This document shows, in pieces, positions 7,929 through 17,813 of a stretch of 33,073 nt of DNA. Source of the DNA: Desulfovibrionales bacterium (GTDB taxonomy: Bacteria > Desulfobacterota > Desulfovibrionia > Desulfovibrionales > Desulfonatronaceae); assembly GCA_007693505.1 (NCBI GenBank), contig REDL01000043.1, positions 1 through 33,073 of the forward strand. Reading direction: 5' to 3'. The translations under genes and the position numbers were made by a program. The notes under the pieces were generated by a model. That model was not told the origin of the DNA, made no database searches, and worked only from the letters and a program-made list of their open reading frames with translations. Position 1 is the first letter of the stretch; the number at the start of each line of letters is the position of its first letter.

Positions 7929-9197
7929 TCAATACGTTCCTTCGTAGATGATGCGCCACCGGCCGTCAGCTTCGTGTTTCCAGAATTGGTGCTTGCGGGA
8001 TATGGACTGAAAGTTGTCGCTCCAATAGTCCTGGGTGAACGTGGCCACGACTATTCCAGGAAATTCAGGGTATTCAAACAGGTTGATATTTGCCAGATTG
8101 AGACGGATTTTCTGCTTTCCGGCGTTGACCCGTTGCTTGTGACGCGCCCAGTTCGCATAATTCTGGGTTCCACTGCGGAACTCCCGGGAATAGTGCTGCA
8201 GATAGGCCTCGGTGTTCAAACTTTCCCAGTCAGAGCGCCATGAATCCAGCAATGAAAGGAATTCTTTCCTGTTCCTGGCCAAATCGTCCGGATCAGCCCA
8301 AGCCACCTGCCGGGAGATGACCACTGGAACATTGCCGCTCTTGAGCAATGGGGCCAGGGCCTCCAGGTCCTTGTTGTGCATGGTCACGCACCCGTCACTG
8401 TCTTGAGGGGGCCGGCTGAATATTCCGGTGGGATTCCCATGAAGCCAAATTCCGTGTCCGGTCTTGCCCATTCTCCGGTCCAGTGGATTGGGGTAGTCCA
8501 GGGTGAAGGCTCCCCAGCCGTAAAGACTGGGCAGGCGCTGACCGGGGATATATTCCTGAATAAAATACACACCCAATGGCGTTCTCCGGTCCCCTTCCCG
8601 GTGTTTTTCCGGCCCTCCTTTGCCTCCGGAAACATAATAATCCTCCACAACGCGCAATCCACTGCCCGCGTTTGCCAGAACGTACATGCGGGACAGTTCC
8701 AGATCCACGACCAATGCATACGGCTCTGCCTCACCCAGGGCGATCAGGTTCCTGGGCAGCAAGACACCGTTGGGCCGCTGTTGGAAGGATCGCCATCGTC
8801 GACGGGCCTCGTCTTCCAGCCCAACCAGCTCATCGTCCGGCACAAAACCGGCTCCAAGCCCGTGCAGGGCTCCAGCCCGGGCTGCCAAGACATCGGCATA
8901 GACAAGCTGGGCCAAGCGAAAATCCGGGTTGACCTGAATCAGGCTCTCCAAAAGGGTCTGGGCCTGGTCCAGGCGCTCGCGCTGGACTTTATCCAGGGCA
9001 TTGAGCAGATACCCCTCAGGCTCCCGGGTCATGCTCAATCCATGCCCCTGGGCCAATAGTTCCTCCACATTTGCCCTGGCGGACTTTCCAGCAACAAGCA
9101 ACACACAGACAAAAACCAGAAACATCGCCCCACGGCAAACAATCCTGTCCGCGGACATACCTGCCATAAAACGAGCGCTGTGCGTAGTCATTGGCAT
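7929..9197 (-). CDS. L,D-transpeptidase (YkuD domain) with C-terminal NTF2-like domain
   Basis: A 422-residue exported protein. An N-terminal hydrophobic stretch (about residues 24-42, MFLVFVCVLLVAGKSARA) is a likely signal peptide. Residues about 45-140 are helical with one TPR-like pair. Residues about 158-295 form the YkuD catalytic domain, with the conserved H253 in WLHG and the nucleophile C270 in SDGCVTM. The usual histidine before GC is aspartate here. Residues about 310-422 form an NTF2-like domain resembling the end of the upstream TPR protein. Such enzymes make or edit peptidoglycan cross-links or attach proteins to murein. The start at ATG 9197 follows an AAGGAA site; ATG 9191 is an alternative. 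It is the last gene of the treS-glgB-malQ set. Confidence 0.85.
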   Translation of the reverse strand: MPMTTHSARFMAGMSADRIVCRGAMFLVFVCVLLVAGKSARANVEELLAQGHGLSMTREPEGYLLNALDKVQRERLDQAQTLLESLIQVNPDFRLAQLVYADVLAARAGALHGLGAGFVPDDELVGLEDEARRRWRSFQQRPNGVLLPRNLIALGEAEPYALVVDLELSRMYVLANAGSGLRVVEDYYVSGGKGGPEKHREGDRRTPLGVYFIQEYIPGQRLPSLYGWGAFTLDYPNPLDRRMGKTGHGIWLHGNPTGIFSRPPQDSDGCVTMHNKDLEALAPLLKSGNVPVVISRQVAWADPDDLARNRKEFLSLLDSWRSDWESLNTEAYLQHYSREFRSGTQNYANWARHKQRVNAGKQKIRLNLANINLFEYPEFPGIVVATFTQDYWSDNFQSISRKHQFWKHEADGRWRIIYEGTY

Positions 9198-9226
9198 AAT
9201 ATTCCTTGATCACGGTTTCCAGAAAT

Positions 9227-10426
9227 TCACGAACGCGGCAGCAAACGTTCCCGGACTATTCGCCACTGTCCGTCTTCCTTATGCACCATGAGTTCCTTGC
9301 GCACCTGATCGTTGATCACATTGGATCGGTACCGCTGGGCAAAACGAACCAGGGCGACATTCTCCCCGTCGAAGGTAACAACGATATCGGAAAGCGCAAC
9401 ATTGATGAACGCCGGAGCCGCGACCCGGGTGCGACGCTGATTTCGCCATTGGGCCAGGGTGAGTCCCTGTTCGGGCCGAAAATTGCCGCTATAAAAACCA
9501 AGGTAGGCTTCCACATTCTGGCTTTCCCAGGCCTTGGCCCAGCCCAGCACGGTGCGGATGATCTCTTCCTTGGTGTCCGTCTCCTCACTCTCCTCAGGCA
9601 GAGGTTTCGTGACCTCCTCAGGCGTGTACTGGGAAACAGGCGGAGCAACGACTGGAGGATCAGGTGGGATGGGGGCAGGGACGGGTTCCGGAGCTGGAGC
9701 GGTCATGGGCTCCGGTTGTGCTGGTTGGAGCATCAAGACTTCGGGAAGACCCTCCAAGACTGTCTCCGGATGCGGCGCTGGAGGAGATCCGGAAGTCGAT
9801 TCCGGGGCCAATTCCGTGACAGACGCCGTCGCTGGTGGAAAAACGGGTACAAGGTCTGATTCTGGTTCACTCTCCCGGGCAACGGCTGCCACGGGAGCAC
9901 TTGGCCCAGGGTAAAGCATCTGCGGCGAGCTGGACAACGCTTCCAAAGGGTCAAGATGCACGAGGATACGTTGATCGTCTTTGCCCAGAACCCGGCGGTA
10001 GGCACTGCTGGCCATGGCCGAATAAATCCGAGTCAGATTCTGGTGCGCCGTGGCATAACTGGGATGCGTCTCAAGGGCGCTCTTCAGGGTCTCCTTGGCT
10101 TCGTCGAAACGACCACTGGAGGCCAACAGCCCGGCCAGGTTGTTGTAAGGCTCGGGCAGTTCCGGATGACTTCTGATAAGATCCCGGTACACATCCATGG
10201 CCTCGGTAAACCGCCCCAGGTGCTCCAGAATCAAACCTTTCAAAAACAACCCTTGAGGGTCTCCGGGATGGTGACGCAGGTGCTCCTGGACTGTCTGATA
10301 TGCCTCAGATCCCCGCTGGCCCGCGAGAAGGGTCTGGGCCGCATCCAAGTCAGATGCGGCTGTGGAGCGTGGCGGAGCGGTCCAAAGCAGGACAAACAGT
10401 ATTGCCAGAAACGTAATCAGTCGCAT
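9227..10426 (-). CDS. Exported TPR protein with C-terminal NTF2-like domain
   Basis: A 399-residue protein with an N-terminal signal peptide (RLITFLAILFVLLWTAP, cleavage near residue 24). Residues about 30-145 hold three TPR repeats (for example GRFTEAMDVYRDLIRSHPEL). Residues about 165-280 are a proline/alanine-rich linker, and residues about 284-399 form an NTF2-like domain. That domain aligns by eye with the end of the adjacent L,D-transpeptidase: WAKAWESQNVEAYLGFYS against WRSDWESLNTEAYLQHYS, and DGQWRIV against DGRWRII. The start codon lies inside the last codons of malQ (10-base overlap), so it is probably translated from the same message. It likely works with the transpeptidase in the periplasm; the exact function is unknown. 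Confidence 0.8.
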   Translation of the reverse strand: MRLITFLAILFVLLWTAPPRSTAASDLDAAQTLLAGQRGSEAYQTVQEHLRHHPGDPQGLFLKGLILEHLGRFTEAMDVYRDLIRSHPELPEPYNNLAGLLASSGRFDEAKETLKSALETHPSYATAHQNLTRIYSAMASSAYRRVLGKDDQRILVHLDPLEALSSSPQMLYPGPSAPVAAVARESEPESDLVPVFPPATASVTELAPESTSGSPPAPHPETVLEGLPEVLMLQPAQPEPMTAPAPEPVPAPIPPDPPVVAPPVSQYTPEEVTKPLPEESEETDTKEEIIRTVLGWAKAWESQNVEAYLGFYSGNFRPEQGLTLAQWRNQRRTRVAAPAFINVALSDIVVTFDGENVALVRFAQRYRSNVINDQVRKELMVHKEDGQWRIVRERLLPRS

Positions 10427-11991
10427 TGCTTGGCCGGGCCTCTTCCATATAAGTTGGTCATCTCCAGGAGCCCACCCTGAGCCAAATCAAGTCGGTCTTT
10501 TGACGCGCGGGCGGTACAGCGAGGATCGAAGTCAACCTTTCTCGCCAAAGCATCCAGAGGCATCCGCCAGGACCAATTGCCGTTGGCCACTCCGGGAACG
10601 TTCATTTTGGACTCAGCTCCCAAGCCGAGAATATCCTGCAGGGGAAACACGACCACATCGGCCACGGATTGCATGCCCATGCGGACAAACGTGAGCGCGA
10701 CGTTCTCCGGAGTGCATGAAGTACCCAAATAGGCATCCAAACGCGCCCGGGTTTCCGCGTCAGCTTCCTCTTCAAACCAGCCTCGCACGGTATTGTTGTC
10801 GTGGGTGCCGGTATAGACGAAGCAATCCGGCACATGGTTGTGCGGTGCATAGGGGTTGCTGGGCAAATCCTGGCCAAAGGCAAACAGCAGTATCTTCATC
10901 CCGGGCAGTTCGAATTCACGCATCACATTGCGCACGTCGTCATCAATGGTCCCCAGGTCTTCGGCGATCAGCGGCAAGGGACTGAAGGTCTTGCCCAGCC
11001 TTTGAAAAAACGACCGGGCTGGGACATCCACCCATTTTCCGTGCATTGCGGTTTCATGTCCTGCGGGCACTTCCCAGCAGGCCACGAAGCCGCGAAAATG
11101 GTCCAAACGAACCAGGTCGAACAGCTCGATGTTGTGGCGTATGCGTCGAATCCACCAGGCAAAGTCCTCGCGTTCCATTTGCTCCCAGTCGTAAACCGGA
11201 TTCCCCCACAACTGACCGGTCTCGCTGAAATAGTCCGGCGGCACTCCGGCCAGAAACCGCGGCCGCATCAGCTCGTCGAGCTTGAACAGTTCCGGGTTGG
11301 CCCAGACCTCGACGCTGTCTTCGTTCACATATATTGGCACATCTCCGATCAACTCCACTCCGTTGTCGCGACAATAGCTCCGCAGAGACCGCCACTGCTC
11401 AAAAAAAACAAACTGCTGAAAACAGATCCGGTCGATCTCGTTTCGAAGAATATCCCGAAACCGCTGCATTGCCGCTTCTTCCCGGCGGCGGAGCTCCTCA
11501 GGCCAGGCCGTCCAGGGCTGGCCGTGAAAATGTGCCTTCAAGGCTCGAAACAGGGCAAAATCTTCCAGCCAGTCCCCTTGCTTGTCACGAAAAATCGCCA
11601 CAGCATCCCGCACAGCGGGAGCTCGCACACTCTCCGTGAATGCCTTGGCCAAAAGTGATTCCCGCAATGCCATGGCATCGGCGTATTTAACCCGGCTGAC
11701 CGGAATTTCGGGAAGATCATGCACGTCATGAGGACGCAACAATCCATTGAGAACCATGTCTTCCGGGCTGATCAGCAGGGGATTTCCAGCAAAGGCAGAA
11801 TCGCTGCTGTAAGGGGAGTTACCGTGGATGGGAGACGTTGGATTGAGTGGCAGCATCTGCCAGTAACGCTGTCCGTTGTCCCGCAGAAAGTCCACAAACC
11901 TTCTGGCTTCCGGGCCAAGATCACCCACGCCGTATCGTGATGCCAGGGAGGTGACATGCAGCAGGATGCCACTGGATCGGTTTCGATTCAT
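10417..11991 (-). CDS. malQ: 4-alpha-glucanotransferase (amylomaltase, GH77)
   Basis: A 524-residue cytoplasmic enzyme of the GH77 family. It transfers 4-alpha-glucan chains between maltodextrins and releases glucose. Family motifs are complete: the N-terminal SSGILLHVTSL and SPYSSDSAFAGN, the nucleophile D297 in VRLDHFRGF, the acid/base E344 in LIAEDLG, and D398 in YTGTHDNNT. Length matches bacterial amylomaltases (about 500). It starts five bases after glgB ends and overlaps the next gene by ten bases. With glgB and treS it forms a glycogen/trehalose metabolic operon. The ribosome site is weak (GAAGAAG inside glgB), suggesting translational coupling. Confidence 0.96.
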   Translation of the reverse strand: MNRNRSSGILLHVTSLASRYGVGDLGPEARRFVDFLRDNGQRYWQMLPLNPTSPIHGNSPYSSDSAFAGNPLLISPEDMVLNGLLRPHDVHDLPEIPVSRVKYADAMALRESLLAKAFTESVRAPAVRDAVAIFRDKQGDWLEDFALFRALKAHFHGQPWTAWPEELRRREEAAMQRFRDILRNEIDRICFQQFVFFEQWRSLRSYCRDNGVELIGDVPIYVNEDSVEVWANPELFKLDELMRPRFLAGVPPDYFSETGQLWGNPVYDWEQMEREDFAWWIRRIRHNIELFDLVRLDHFRGFVACWEVPAGHETAMHGKWVDVPARSFFQRLGKTFSPLPLIAEDLGTIDDDVRNVMREFELPGMKILLFAFGQDLPSNPYAPHNHVPDCFVYTGTHDNNTVRGWFEEEADAETRARLDAYLGTSCTPENVALTFVRMGMQSVADVVVFPLQDILGLGAESKMNVPGVANGNWSWRMPLDALARKVDFDPRCTARASKDRLDLAQGGLLEMTNLYGRGPAKQCD

Positions 11992-11996
11992 GCGTG

Positions 11997-14003
11997 CTAA
12001 CCCAGCTTCTTCAGGAAAAAGTCCACCGTGGGCATTTCCGGAATCTCAGCGAACAGTTCGTTACGGCATACCACATCACCGTCGCCTGGTCCGTCGCTCT
12101 TGAAATAGACCACCCCCAGCGGCGGTAATGTCAAAGCCAGCGAAGAATAGTGGCCGTGGCTGGGCAGAGGAGCTGCCTCCACGCCGCCCATGTTGCCCAG
12201 GCCGCTACCGCCGTACTCCTGGGCGTCGCTGTTCAGGATCTCCCGCCAGAAGCCACCCCGCGGTACTCCGACCCGGTAGTTCTCCCGCGGTACCGGCGTG
12301 AAATTGGCCACCACCAGGATCAGATCCTGGTTGCAGGCCCCCCGGCGCAGAAAGCTGATCACACTCTGGTCCGCGTCGTTGCAGTCCACCCAGGAAAACC
12401 CTTCCTGCTGGAAATCCAGCTCATATAAAGCCGGCTGCGCGCGGTATGTCTGGTTCACATCCTGGACCCAGCGCCGCAGGCCATGGTGCTCGGGCTGGTG
12501 CAAAAGGTGCCATTGCAGGCTCTGCTCGTGGGCCCATTCCGACCATTGCCCGAACTCCACCCCCATGAACAGCAGCTTTTTGCCGGGATGACCGTACATG
12601 TACCCGAGCAAAAGTCGCAAATTGGCCCGCTTTTGCCAGGCATCCCCGGGCATCTTGTTCAACAGCGAGCCCTTGCCGTAAACCACCTCATCGTGGGACA
12701 TGGGCAGGACGAAATTCTCCGCAAAAGAGTACCAGATGCTGAAGGTCAGCTGGTTATGGTGATATCTGCGATGGATCGAATCCTGAGACATGTAGCTCAG
12801 GATGTCGTGCATCCAGCCCATGTTCCACTTCATGCCGAACCCCAAGCCCCCCGCGTCCGTGGGCCGGGAGACCATGGGCCAGGCCGTGGATTCCTCGGCC
12901 GCGGTCTGGGTATCTGGAAAATTGGTGTACACCGCCTCATTCAGGGCACGCAAAAACTCGATGGCCTCAATGTTTTCCCGTCCGCCGTACCTGTTGGGAA
13001 TCCATTCTCCGTCCTTGCGTGAATAGTCCAGGTAGAGCATGGAGGCCACGGCATCCACCCGCAGTCCGTCCACGTGGTACTTGTCCAGCCAGAACATGGC
13101 CGAGCTGATCAGAAAGGACCGCACTTCATTGCGGCCATAGTTGAAGATATAGCTGTTCCAGTCTGGATGGTAGCCCTGCCGGGGGTCGGAATGTTCGTAG
13201 AGATGGGTGCCGTCAAAATAGGCCAATCCGTGGCCATCTCCGGGAAAATGCGAGGGAACCCAGTCCAGGATCACGCCGATGCCGTTCTGGTGGAGTTGGT
13301 CCACGAGATACATGAAGTCCTGGGGCGGACCAAACCGTGATGTCGGGGCAAAGTATCCCAGGGTCTGGTACCCCCAGGAACCGTAAAAGGGATGCTCCAT
13401 GACAGGCAGAAACTCCACGTGGGTGAAGCCCATCTCCCGAACATACCCCGTCAATCGTGTGGCCAGTTCCCGGTAGGTCAGATATCGGTTGGACTCCTCC
13501 GGAATTCGCTGCCAGGACCCAAGGTGGACTTCATAGATGGATTGGGGGGCATGCAGGGCGTTGCGCAGTCCACGCTCCTGCATCCACTGGTCGTCGTGCC
13601 ACTGGTACTTTATATCCCAGACCACGGAGGATGTATTTGGTGGAATTTCGGTATGCTTGGCAAAGGGATCGGCTCTATCCGTGCTGTAGAGTTGATGCCT
13701 GGAGCGGATATGGTACTTGTAGAGCTGCCAGGGATGCACGTCCGGGATGAATCCTTCCCAGATCCCGGCCCCATCCCATCGAGGGTGGAGCACATGGGCA
13801 TCGTGGTTCCAGTCGTTAAAATCCCCGATCACACTGACCCGTTCGGCATTGGGTGCCCAGACCGCAAAGAGGGTTCCCCACTGCCCGTCCACTTCCATGG
13901 GATGCGAGCCGAGTTTGTCGTAAAGCCGGAAATGCCGACCTTCCTTGAACAGGTAAATGTCCGAATCCGTCAACAGGCTTACACCTGGAACGACATGTGT
14001 CAT
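11997..14003 (-). CDS. glgB: 1,4-alpha-glucan branching enzyme
   Basis: A 668-residue GH13 enzyme that introduces alpha-1,6 branches into glycogen or other alpha-glucan. An N-terminal CBM48-type domain ([20 protein letters not shown], residues about 44-62) precedes the TIM barrel. The catalytic triad is present: D317 in [11 protein letters not shown]370 in AAEESTAWP and D438 in [11 protein letters not shown]. The frame is open further upstream, but the ATG at 14003 has a GGAGG site and overlaps the upstream treS fusion by ATGA, and it gives the normal family length. Genes of this type next to trehalose synthase/maltokinase usually branch glucan made by the GlgE route. Confidence 0.96.
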   Translation of the reverse strand: MTHVVPGVSLLTDSDIYLFKEGRHFRLYDKLGSHPMEVDGQWGTLFAVWAPNAERVSVIGDFNDWNHDAHVLHPRWDGAGIWEGFIPDVHPWQLYKYHIRSRHQLYSTDRADPFAKHTEIPPNTSSVVWDIKYQWHDDQWMQERGLRNALHAPQSIYEVHLGSWQRIPEESNRYLTYRELATRLTGYVREMGFTHVEFLPVMEHPFYGSWGYQTLGYFAPTSRFGPPQDFMYLVDQLHQNGIGVILDWVPSHFPGDGHGLAYFDGTHLYEHSDPRQGYHPDWNSYIFNYGRNEVRSFLISSAMFWLDKYHVDGLRVDAVASMLYLDYSRKDGEWIPNRYGGRENIEAIEFLRALNEAVYTNFPDTQTAAEESTAWPMVSRPTDAGGLGFGMKWNMGWMHDILSYMSQDSIHRRYHHNQLTFSIWYSFAENFVLPMSHDEVVYGKGSLLNKMPGDAWQKRANLRLLLGYMYGHPGKKLLFMGVEFGQWSEWAHEQSLQWHLLHQPEHHGLRRWVQDVNQTYRAQPALYELDFQQEGFSWVDCNDADQSVISFLRRGACNQDLILVVANFTPVPRENYRVGVPRGGFWREILNSDAQEYGGSGLGNMGGVEAAPLPSHGHYSSLALTLPPLGVVYFKSDGPGDGDVVCRNELFAEIPEMPTVDFFLKKLG

Positions 14004-17000
14004 GTGGATGCCTCCATGAGGTTTTTCAGGCCCTTGAGCGGGAGATCCACCCAATCCAGGCGGTTGTTCAACTCGTAGCCCAGTTCGTAGACTGCTTTGT
14101 CCAGGACAAAGATATCCAAAAGGGATTTGATCTCTTCGTCCTTGCTCGGAAGAAAAACGTGGCCTCGGGCCAGTTCCAGATAATTTCTCAGAAACATTCC
14201 GGCAACAGTCGAGGACCAGACATCGATCCATGGTCCAAGCAGGGCTTCGTCGGTCTTGCGCAAGGTGATCTGATCACGCAGGACCATCTGCGCCAGATAG
14301 TCAAAAGAGCGTAACATTCCCGCAACATCTCGCAAGGCCGAGCGTTTCAGACGCCGTTCACTCAGAGCCCGGGCCGGCTCGCCTTCGAAGTCGATAATGA
14401 CGAAGTCCTTGCCGGTATACAGGGCCTGGGCCAGATGATAATCCCCATGAATGCGGATTTTGGCGGACTCGATCTTGTGGCTGTGGATGGCTCGAAAACG
14501 TTCCAAAACAGCCTTTTCGGTTCCCAGCACCTCCTGGGCCAGCCCGCCCTGGTCTTCGGAAAGCCGCTTGAGGTTCTTGCGCAGCAGGCTGAAGACCGTC
14601 TTCAACTGCTGCTGCAGGCTCTGGAAGACCGAACGTTGATACAGGTAGGAAAACGGCTCCGGAGCAAAAGCCGGATCGTCGGATCTGGAGGCCAGGGCAA
14701 TATGCAACTCCGCTGTCCGTCGGCCCAGCAGGGCGATCATTTCCAGATACGGCCCGATAAGATCGTTCACCGCATCCGGTGTATCACCGTGGGCCGCATC
14801 CCAATACCCCTGGGGACACTCAGGCGCCGTCGACTCCCCTCCCAGGGACAGTACCGCCTCCACATATCGCTCCAGGGCGTCGTGGCTGTATTTCCAGGCA
14901 TCGCCATGGCTGGGGATGAATTGCTGGAGGACCCCCAGGGCCGAATCCTCAATTCCGGCTTGGTGATAGGTCAGGGAGCCGGTATAAAGGGGGATATTCC
15001 GAAACGAGGTCCGCTCCGTGAGAAAGCGGCACAGCTCCAATTCCGGTTGGGGCCCTGAATCCAGACGACGGTAGATCTTCAGGATCAGTTCAGACCCATA
15101 GACCATGGAGGAGTTGCTCTGCTCCGAGCGCAGCAGTTGCGGCTCCAGACGCATGACGTCGCGCTGCCGTAAATCCCGTCCGGGCCAGGCATGCAATTCC
15201 CCTCTTCGTCCGCGGATATGCTGACGTTTACTCAGGAATTTGATCAGCCGCTTGCCAAAATCCGGTGCATGGACAGCCTCGAACATCACACCCTGCTCTT
15301 CGCCATGACGGGTTGTCCTGACGATCCGACAAAGGACATGGGCCGTCTCTTCAGCAACGATTTCGCGGGCTTCTTCACCCCAGGTCAGGGTCAAGGGCAG
15401 TACGTATCGTTCTTCCGAGCCCTCCACGTAATCCACGTTCAGGATCAGTACCAGCGACACCTGATCCGAGTGGTTGAATTCCAAAACATCGTCGATGGCA
15501 ACCTGCTGGATCTTGCGCGCCTTGCCCCGAAACCATCGCCGCAAAGGAAGAAATCTGGGAAGCAGTTCCTTCTCCAGTCGTTCACCCACCTCGCCGTTCC
15601 AGATGTCCTGCTCCGCGGAATGGATGGTCAAAAGCGGCAACTCCTGGACGTCCCCGCCCAGCATGGATTGCTCGGCCCGGATCATCTGAAAAATAAAATA
15701 CCCGTAGGAGCTCAAGGTCAGTGTATAGCTGCCCTCTTGGACCGGTTGGAAGCGGTTGCGGCTGAAGACTTCCTCGGGAACCCAGTCCGTGTAGGCCGAC
15801 AGGTCCAGGTCCACGGACTGACAATGCCGGGAAAGATTGGCCACCACCAGGAGGTGCTCGTCCTCATGACGTCGCAGGAAGGCCAGCACCTTGGGATTTT
15901 CCGGCCGCAAAAACTCCATGTCCCCACGCCCGAACGCCCGAAAACGTTTGTACATGGCAATGAAGCGCTTGTTCCACCATAGCAGGGAGGCCTGATTCTG
16001 GGCCTGGGTCTCCACATTGATGGCCTCGAAGTGATATTCGGGATCAATAATCACCGGAAGGTAGAGCCGCTGCGGATTCGCCCGTGAAAAACCGGCGTTG
16101 CGGTCCGAACTCCACTGCATGGGCGTGCGCACGCCATCCCGGTCGCCCAAATAATAGTTGTCTCCCATGCCAAGTTCATCTCCATAGTACAGGACCACGG
16201 AACCAGGCATGGCGAAAAGAATTGCATTGAGCAGGTTGATCTTCTTGCGGTCGTTGTCCAGGAGCGGTGCCAGTCTGCGGCGAATGCCCAGATTGATCCG
16301 GGCCCGAGGATCCCGGGCATACATCCGGTACATGTAGTCCCGTTCCTCGTCGGTGACCATTTCCAGGGTCAGTTCGTCATGGTTGCGCAGGAAAAACGCC
16401 CACTGACAGTTATCCGGAATATCCGGAGTCTGCTCGAAAATATCAATGATTGGATGCGATTCCTCCATGTGCAAGGCCATGAACAGCCGAGGCATCAACG
16501 GGAAATGGAAGGCCATCTGGCAGGAATCACCCTGGCCAAAATAGGCACAGGCATCCTCAGGCCATTGATTGGCCTCAGCCAGCAGCATTCGGTTGGGATA
16601 CTTGCTGTCAATGTGCGCCCGCAACTCTCGGAGATAGCCATGGGTCTCGGGCAGATTTTCGCAGTTGGTTCCCTCACGCTCGAACAGATAGGGCACGGCG
16701 TCCAGACGCATCCCATCGACGCCCATTTTCAACCAGTAATCAATCACTCGGAAAAGGGCCTTGCCAACTTGAGGATTATCGAAGTTCAAGTCCGGCTGGT
16801 GCGAGTAGAAACGGTGCCAATAGTACGCCTTGGCCACCGGGTCCCAGGACCAGTTGGACGTTTCAAAATCCTTGAAGATAATCCGGGCGTCCTGATATTT
16901 GTCCGGCGTATCGCTCCAGACGTAAAAATTGCGCCAGGAGGAGCCGGGCGGCGCGTTTCTGGCCCGCTGGAACCAGGGGTGTTGATCCGAGGTGTGGTTG

Positions 17001-17332
17001 AGGACAAGTTCAGTAATCACCCGCAACCCACGTTTGTGGGCTTCGCGCAGAAATACCTTGAAATCCTTGATTGTCCCGTACTGGGGATGGACGCTGAAGT
17101 AGTCAGCGATATCGTACCCATCGTCGCGCAGCGGGGAGGGATAAAACGGGAGCAGCCAGATGGCCGTGATCCCCAAATCAGCAAGATAGTCGAGCTTCTG
17201 GGTCAACCCCGGCAGATCGCCGATCCCATCGGAATTGCTGTCAAAAAATGCCTTGATATGCACTTCATAAATAATGGCGTCTTTGTACCAAAGGGGATCA
17301 TCGGTCAGCAGAGTTTGCTTGATTTGGGGCAT
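14000..17332 (-). CDS. treS: Trehalose synthase / maltokinase fusion
   Basis: A 1110-residue bifunctional protein. Residues 1 to about 555 are trehalose synthase (GH13), which isomerises maltose and trehalose: [19 protein letters not shown] at the start, nucleophile D211 in [10 protein letters not shown]253 in [10 protein letters not shown]319 in [11 protein letters not shown]. Residues about 575-1110 are a maltokinase (Pep2/Mak) with the aminoglycoside-phosphotransferase-type active site: HGDYHLAQ at 962-969 and the metal-binding D981 in IIDFEGEP. Together they would convert trehalose through maltose to maltose-1-phosphate using ATP. The start is preceded by AAGGAGT. It heads the operon treS-glgB-malQ and overlaps glgB by four bases. 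The maltosyltransferase that would use maltose-1-phosphate is not in the window. Confidence 0.95.
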   Translation of the reverse strand: MPQIKQTLLTDDPLWYKDAIIYEVHIKAFFDSNSDGIGDLPGLTQKLDYLADLGITAIWLLPFYPSPLRDDGYDIADYFSVHPQYGTIKDFKVFLREAHKRGLRVITELVLNHTSDQHPWFQRARNAPPGSSWRNFYVWSDTPDKYQDARIIFKDFETSNWSWDPVAKAYYWHRFYSHQPDLNFDNPQVGKALFRVIDYWLKMGVDGMRLDAVPYLFEREGTNCENLPETHGYLRELRAHIDSKYPNRMLLAEANQWPEDACAYFGQGDSCQMAFHFPLMPRLFMALHMEESHPIIDIFEQTPDIPDNCQWAFFLRNHDELTLEMVTDEERDYMYRMYARDPRARINLGIRRRLAPLLDNDRKKINLLNAILFAMPGSVVLYYGDELGMGDNYYLGDRDGVRTPMQWSSDRNAGFSRANPQRLYLPVIIDPEYHFEAINVETQAQNQASLLWWNKRFIAMYKRFRAFGRGDMEFLRPENPKVLAFLRRHEDEHLLVVANLSRHCQSVDLDLSAYTDWVPEEVFSRNRFQPVQEGSYTLTLSSYGYFIFQMIRAEQSMLGGDVQELPLLTIHSAEQDIWNGEVGERLEKELLPRFLPLRRWFRGKARKIQQVAIDDVLEFNHSDQVSLVLILNVDYVEGSEERYVLPLTLTWGEEAREIVAEETAHVLCRIVRTTRHGEEQGVMFEAVHAPDFGKRLIKFLSKRQHIRGRRGELHAWPGRDLRQRDVMRLEPQLLRSEQSNSSMVYGSELILKIYRRLDSGPQPELELCRFLTERTSFRNIPLYTGSLTYHQAGIEDSALGVLQQFIPSHGDAWKYSHDALERYVEAVLSLGGESTAPECPQGYWDAAHGDTPDAVNDLIGPYLEMIALLGRRTAELHIALASRSDDPAFAPEPFSYLYQRSVFQSLQQQLKTVFSLLRKNLKRLSEDQGGLAQEVLGTEKAVLERFRAIHSHKIESAKIRIHGDYHLAQALYTGKDFVIIDFEGEPARALSERRLKRSALRDVAGMLRSFDYLAQMVLRDQITLRKTDEALLGPWIDVWSSTVAGMFLRNYLELARGHVFLPSKDEEIKSLLDIFVLDKAVYELGYELNNRLDWVDLPLKGLKNLMEAST

Positions 17333-17388
17333 TTAAAAAACTCCTTGTCACAATGCCGGAGATATATCCGTGAACATAAATATTGAAT

Positions 17389-17431
17389 AAAAAAAGATCT
17401 GGTGCATCCGAACAGCCGCACCTGAAGATCT
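17389..17431 (-). terminator. Hairpin plus T-run upstream of treS
   Basis: On the minus strand an AGATCT arm (17431-17426), three unpaired bases, then GGTGC (17422-17418) pair across a 12-base loop with GCACC (17405-17401) and AGATCT (17400-17395), followed directly by seven T (17395-17389). This is the form of an intrinsic terminator. It lies 57 bases before the treS start and about 380 bases after the TPR-SPOR gene. It may end read-through from the upstream gene, or act as a leader attenuator of treS if the promoter lies upstream of it. Confidence 0.65.
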
Positions 17432-17813
17432 CAAAGGACTGAGTCAGAAAAAAACAACCACACGTGTATCATGGTTACCGAAAAAACATGCCTTTTTCCA
17501 GGGAAAGGCCAGCATGCTGAAATGTATTACTTTTTAAAACCAGCAAACTTGAATGCAGACCTCGACTCAGGGTGCCCTTGCCAGCTTTGGCAGCAATCGC
17601 TCTTTTCAGATCGACTCAAAGCCGGCCTGATCGGCAGGTTTCCCGTATTGGAAGAATACTGGGTATCCAGGCCATTCCTCAAGATTTGCGAACTGCTGCG
17701 TCAAGTTTGGCAACGGTTCAAATTATCGAGGTTGATGGGTCGTGTTTGGCTGAATATGCCTGGGTGAGCTCATCATAATGCCAGGCTTGGAATACGCGAA
17801 AGCCATACCTTGA
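17432..17813. other. Intergenic stretch without recognised gene
   Basis: About 380 bases between the TPR-SPOR gene and the treS terminator. A 98-codon open frame on the plus strand (17471-17767) shows no recognisable family, no good ribosome site and an unusual composition, so it is not called. Short inverted repeats occur at 17489-17508 (GCCTTT with AAAGGC) and 17759-17787 (GCCTGG with CCAGGC). It is locally more AT-rich than the genes and may contain the treS promoter, or be the remnant of a decayed gene. Confidence 0.4.

Noticed and set aside
10801-11658. A 285-codon plus-strand frame opposite malQ
   Set aside because: It mirrors a well-supported glucanotransferase; its sequence has no family features and no ribosome site.
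14004-14231. N-terminal extension of glgB by 76 codons
   Set aside because: The extra codons lie entirely within treS, do not resemble GlgB, and a good ribosome site and ATGA overlap support the start at 14003.
16379-17386. A 335-codon plus-strand frame opposite the start of treS
   Set aside because: Antisense shadow of the trehalose synthase domain, whose catalytic motifs are intact.
17471-17767. A 98-codon plus-strand frame in the spacer before treS
   Set aside because: No recognisable family, no convincing ribosome site, and an overlapping frame is equally open; retained only as part of the unexplained spacer.
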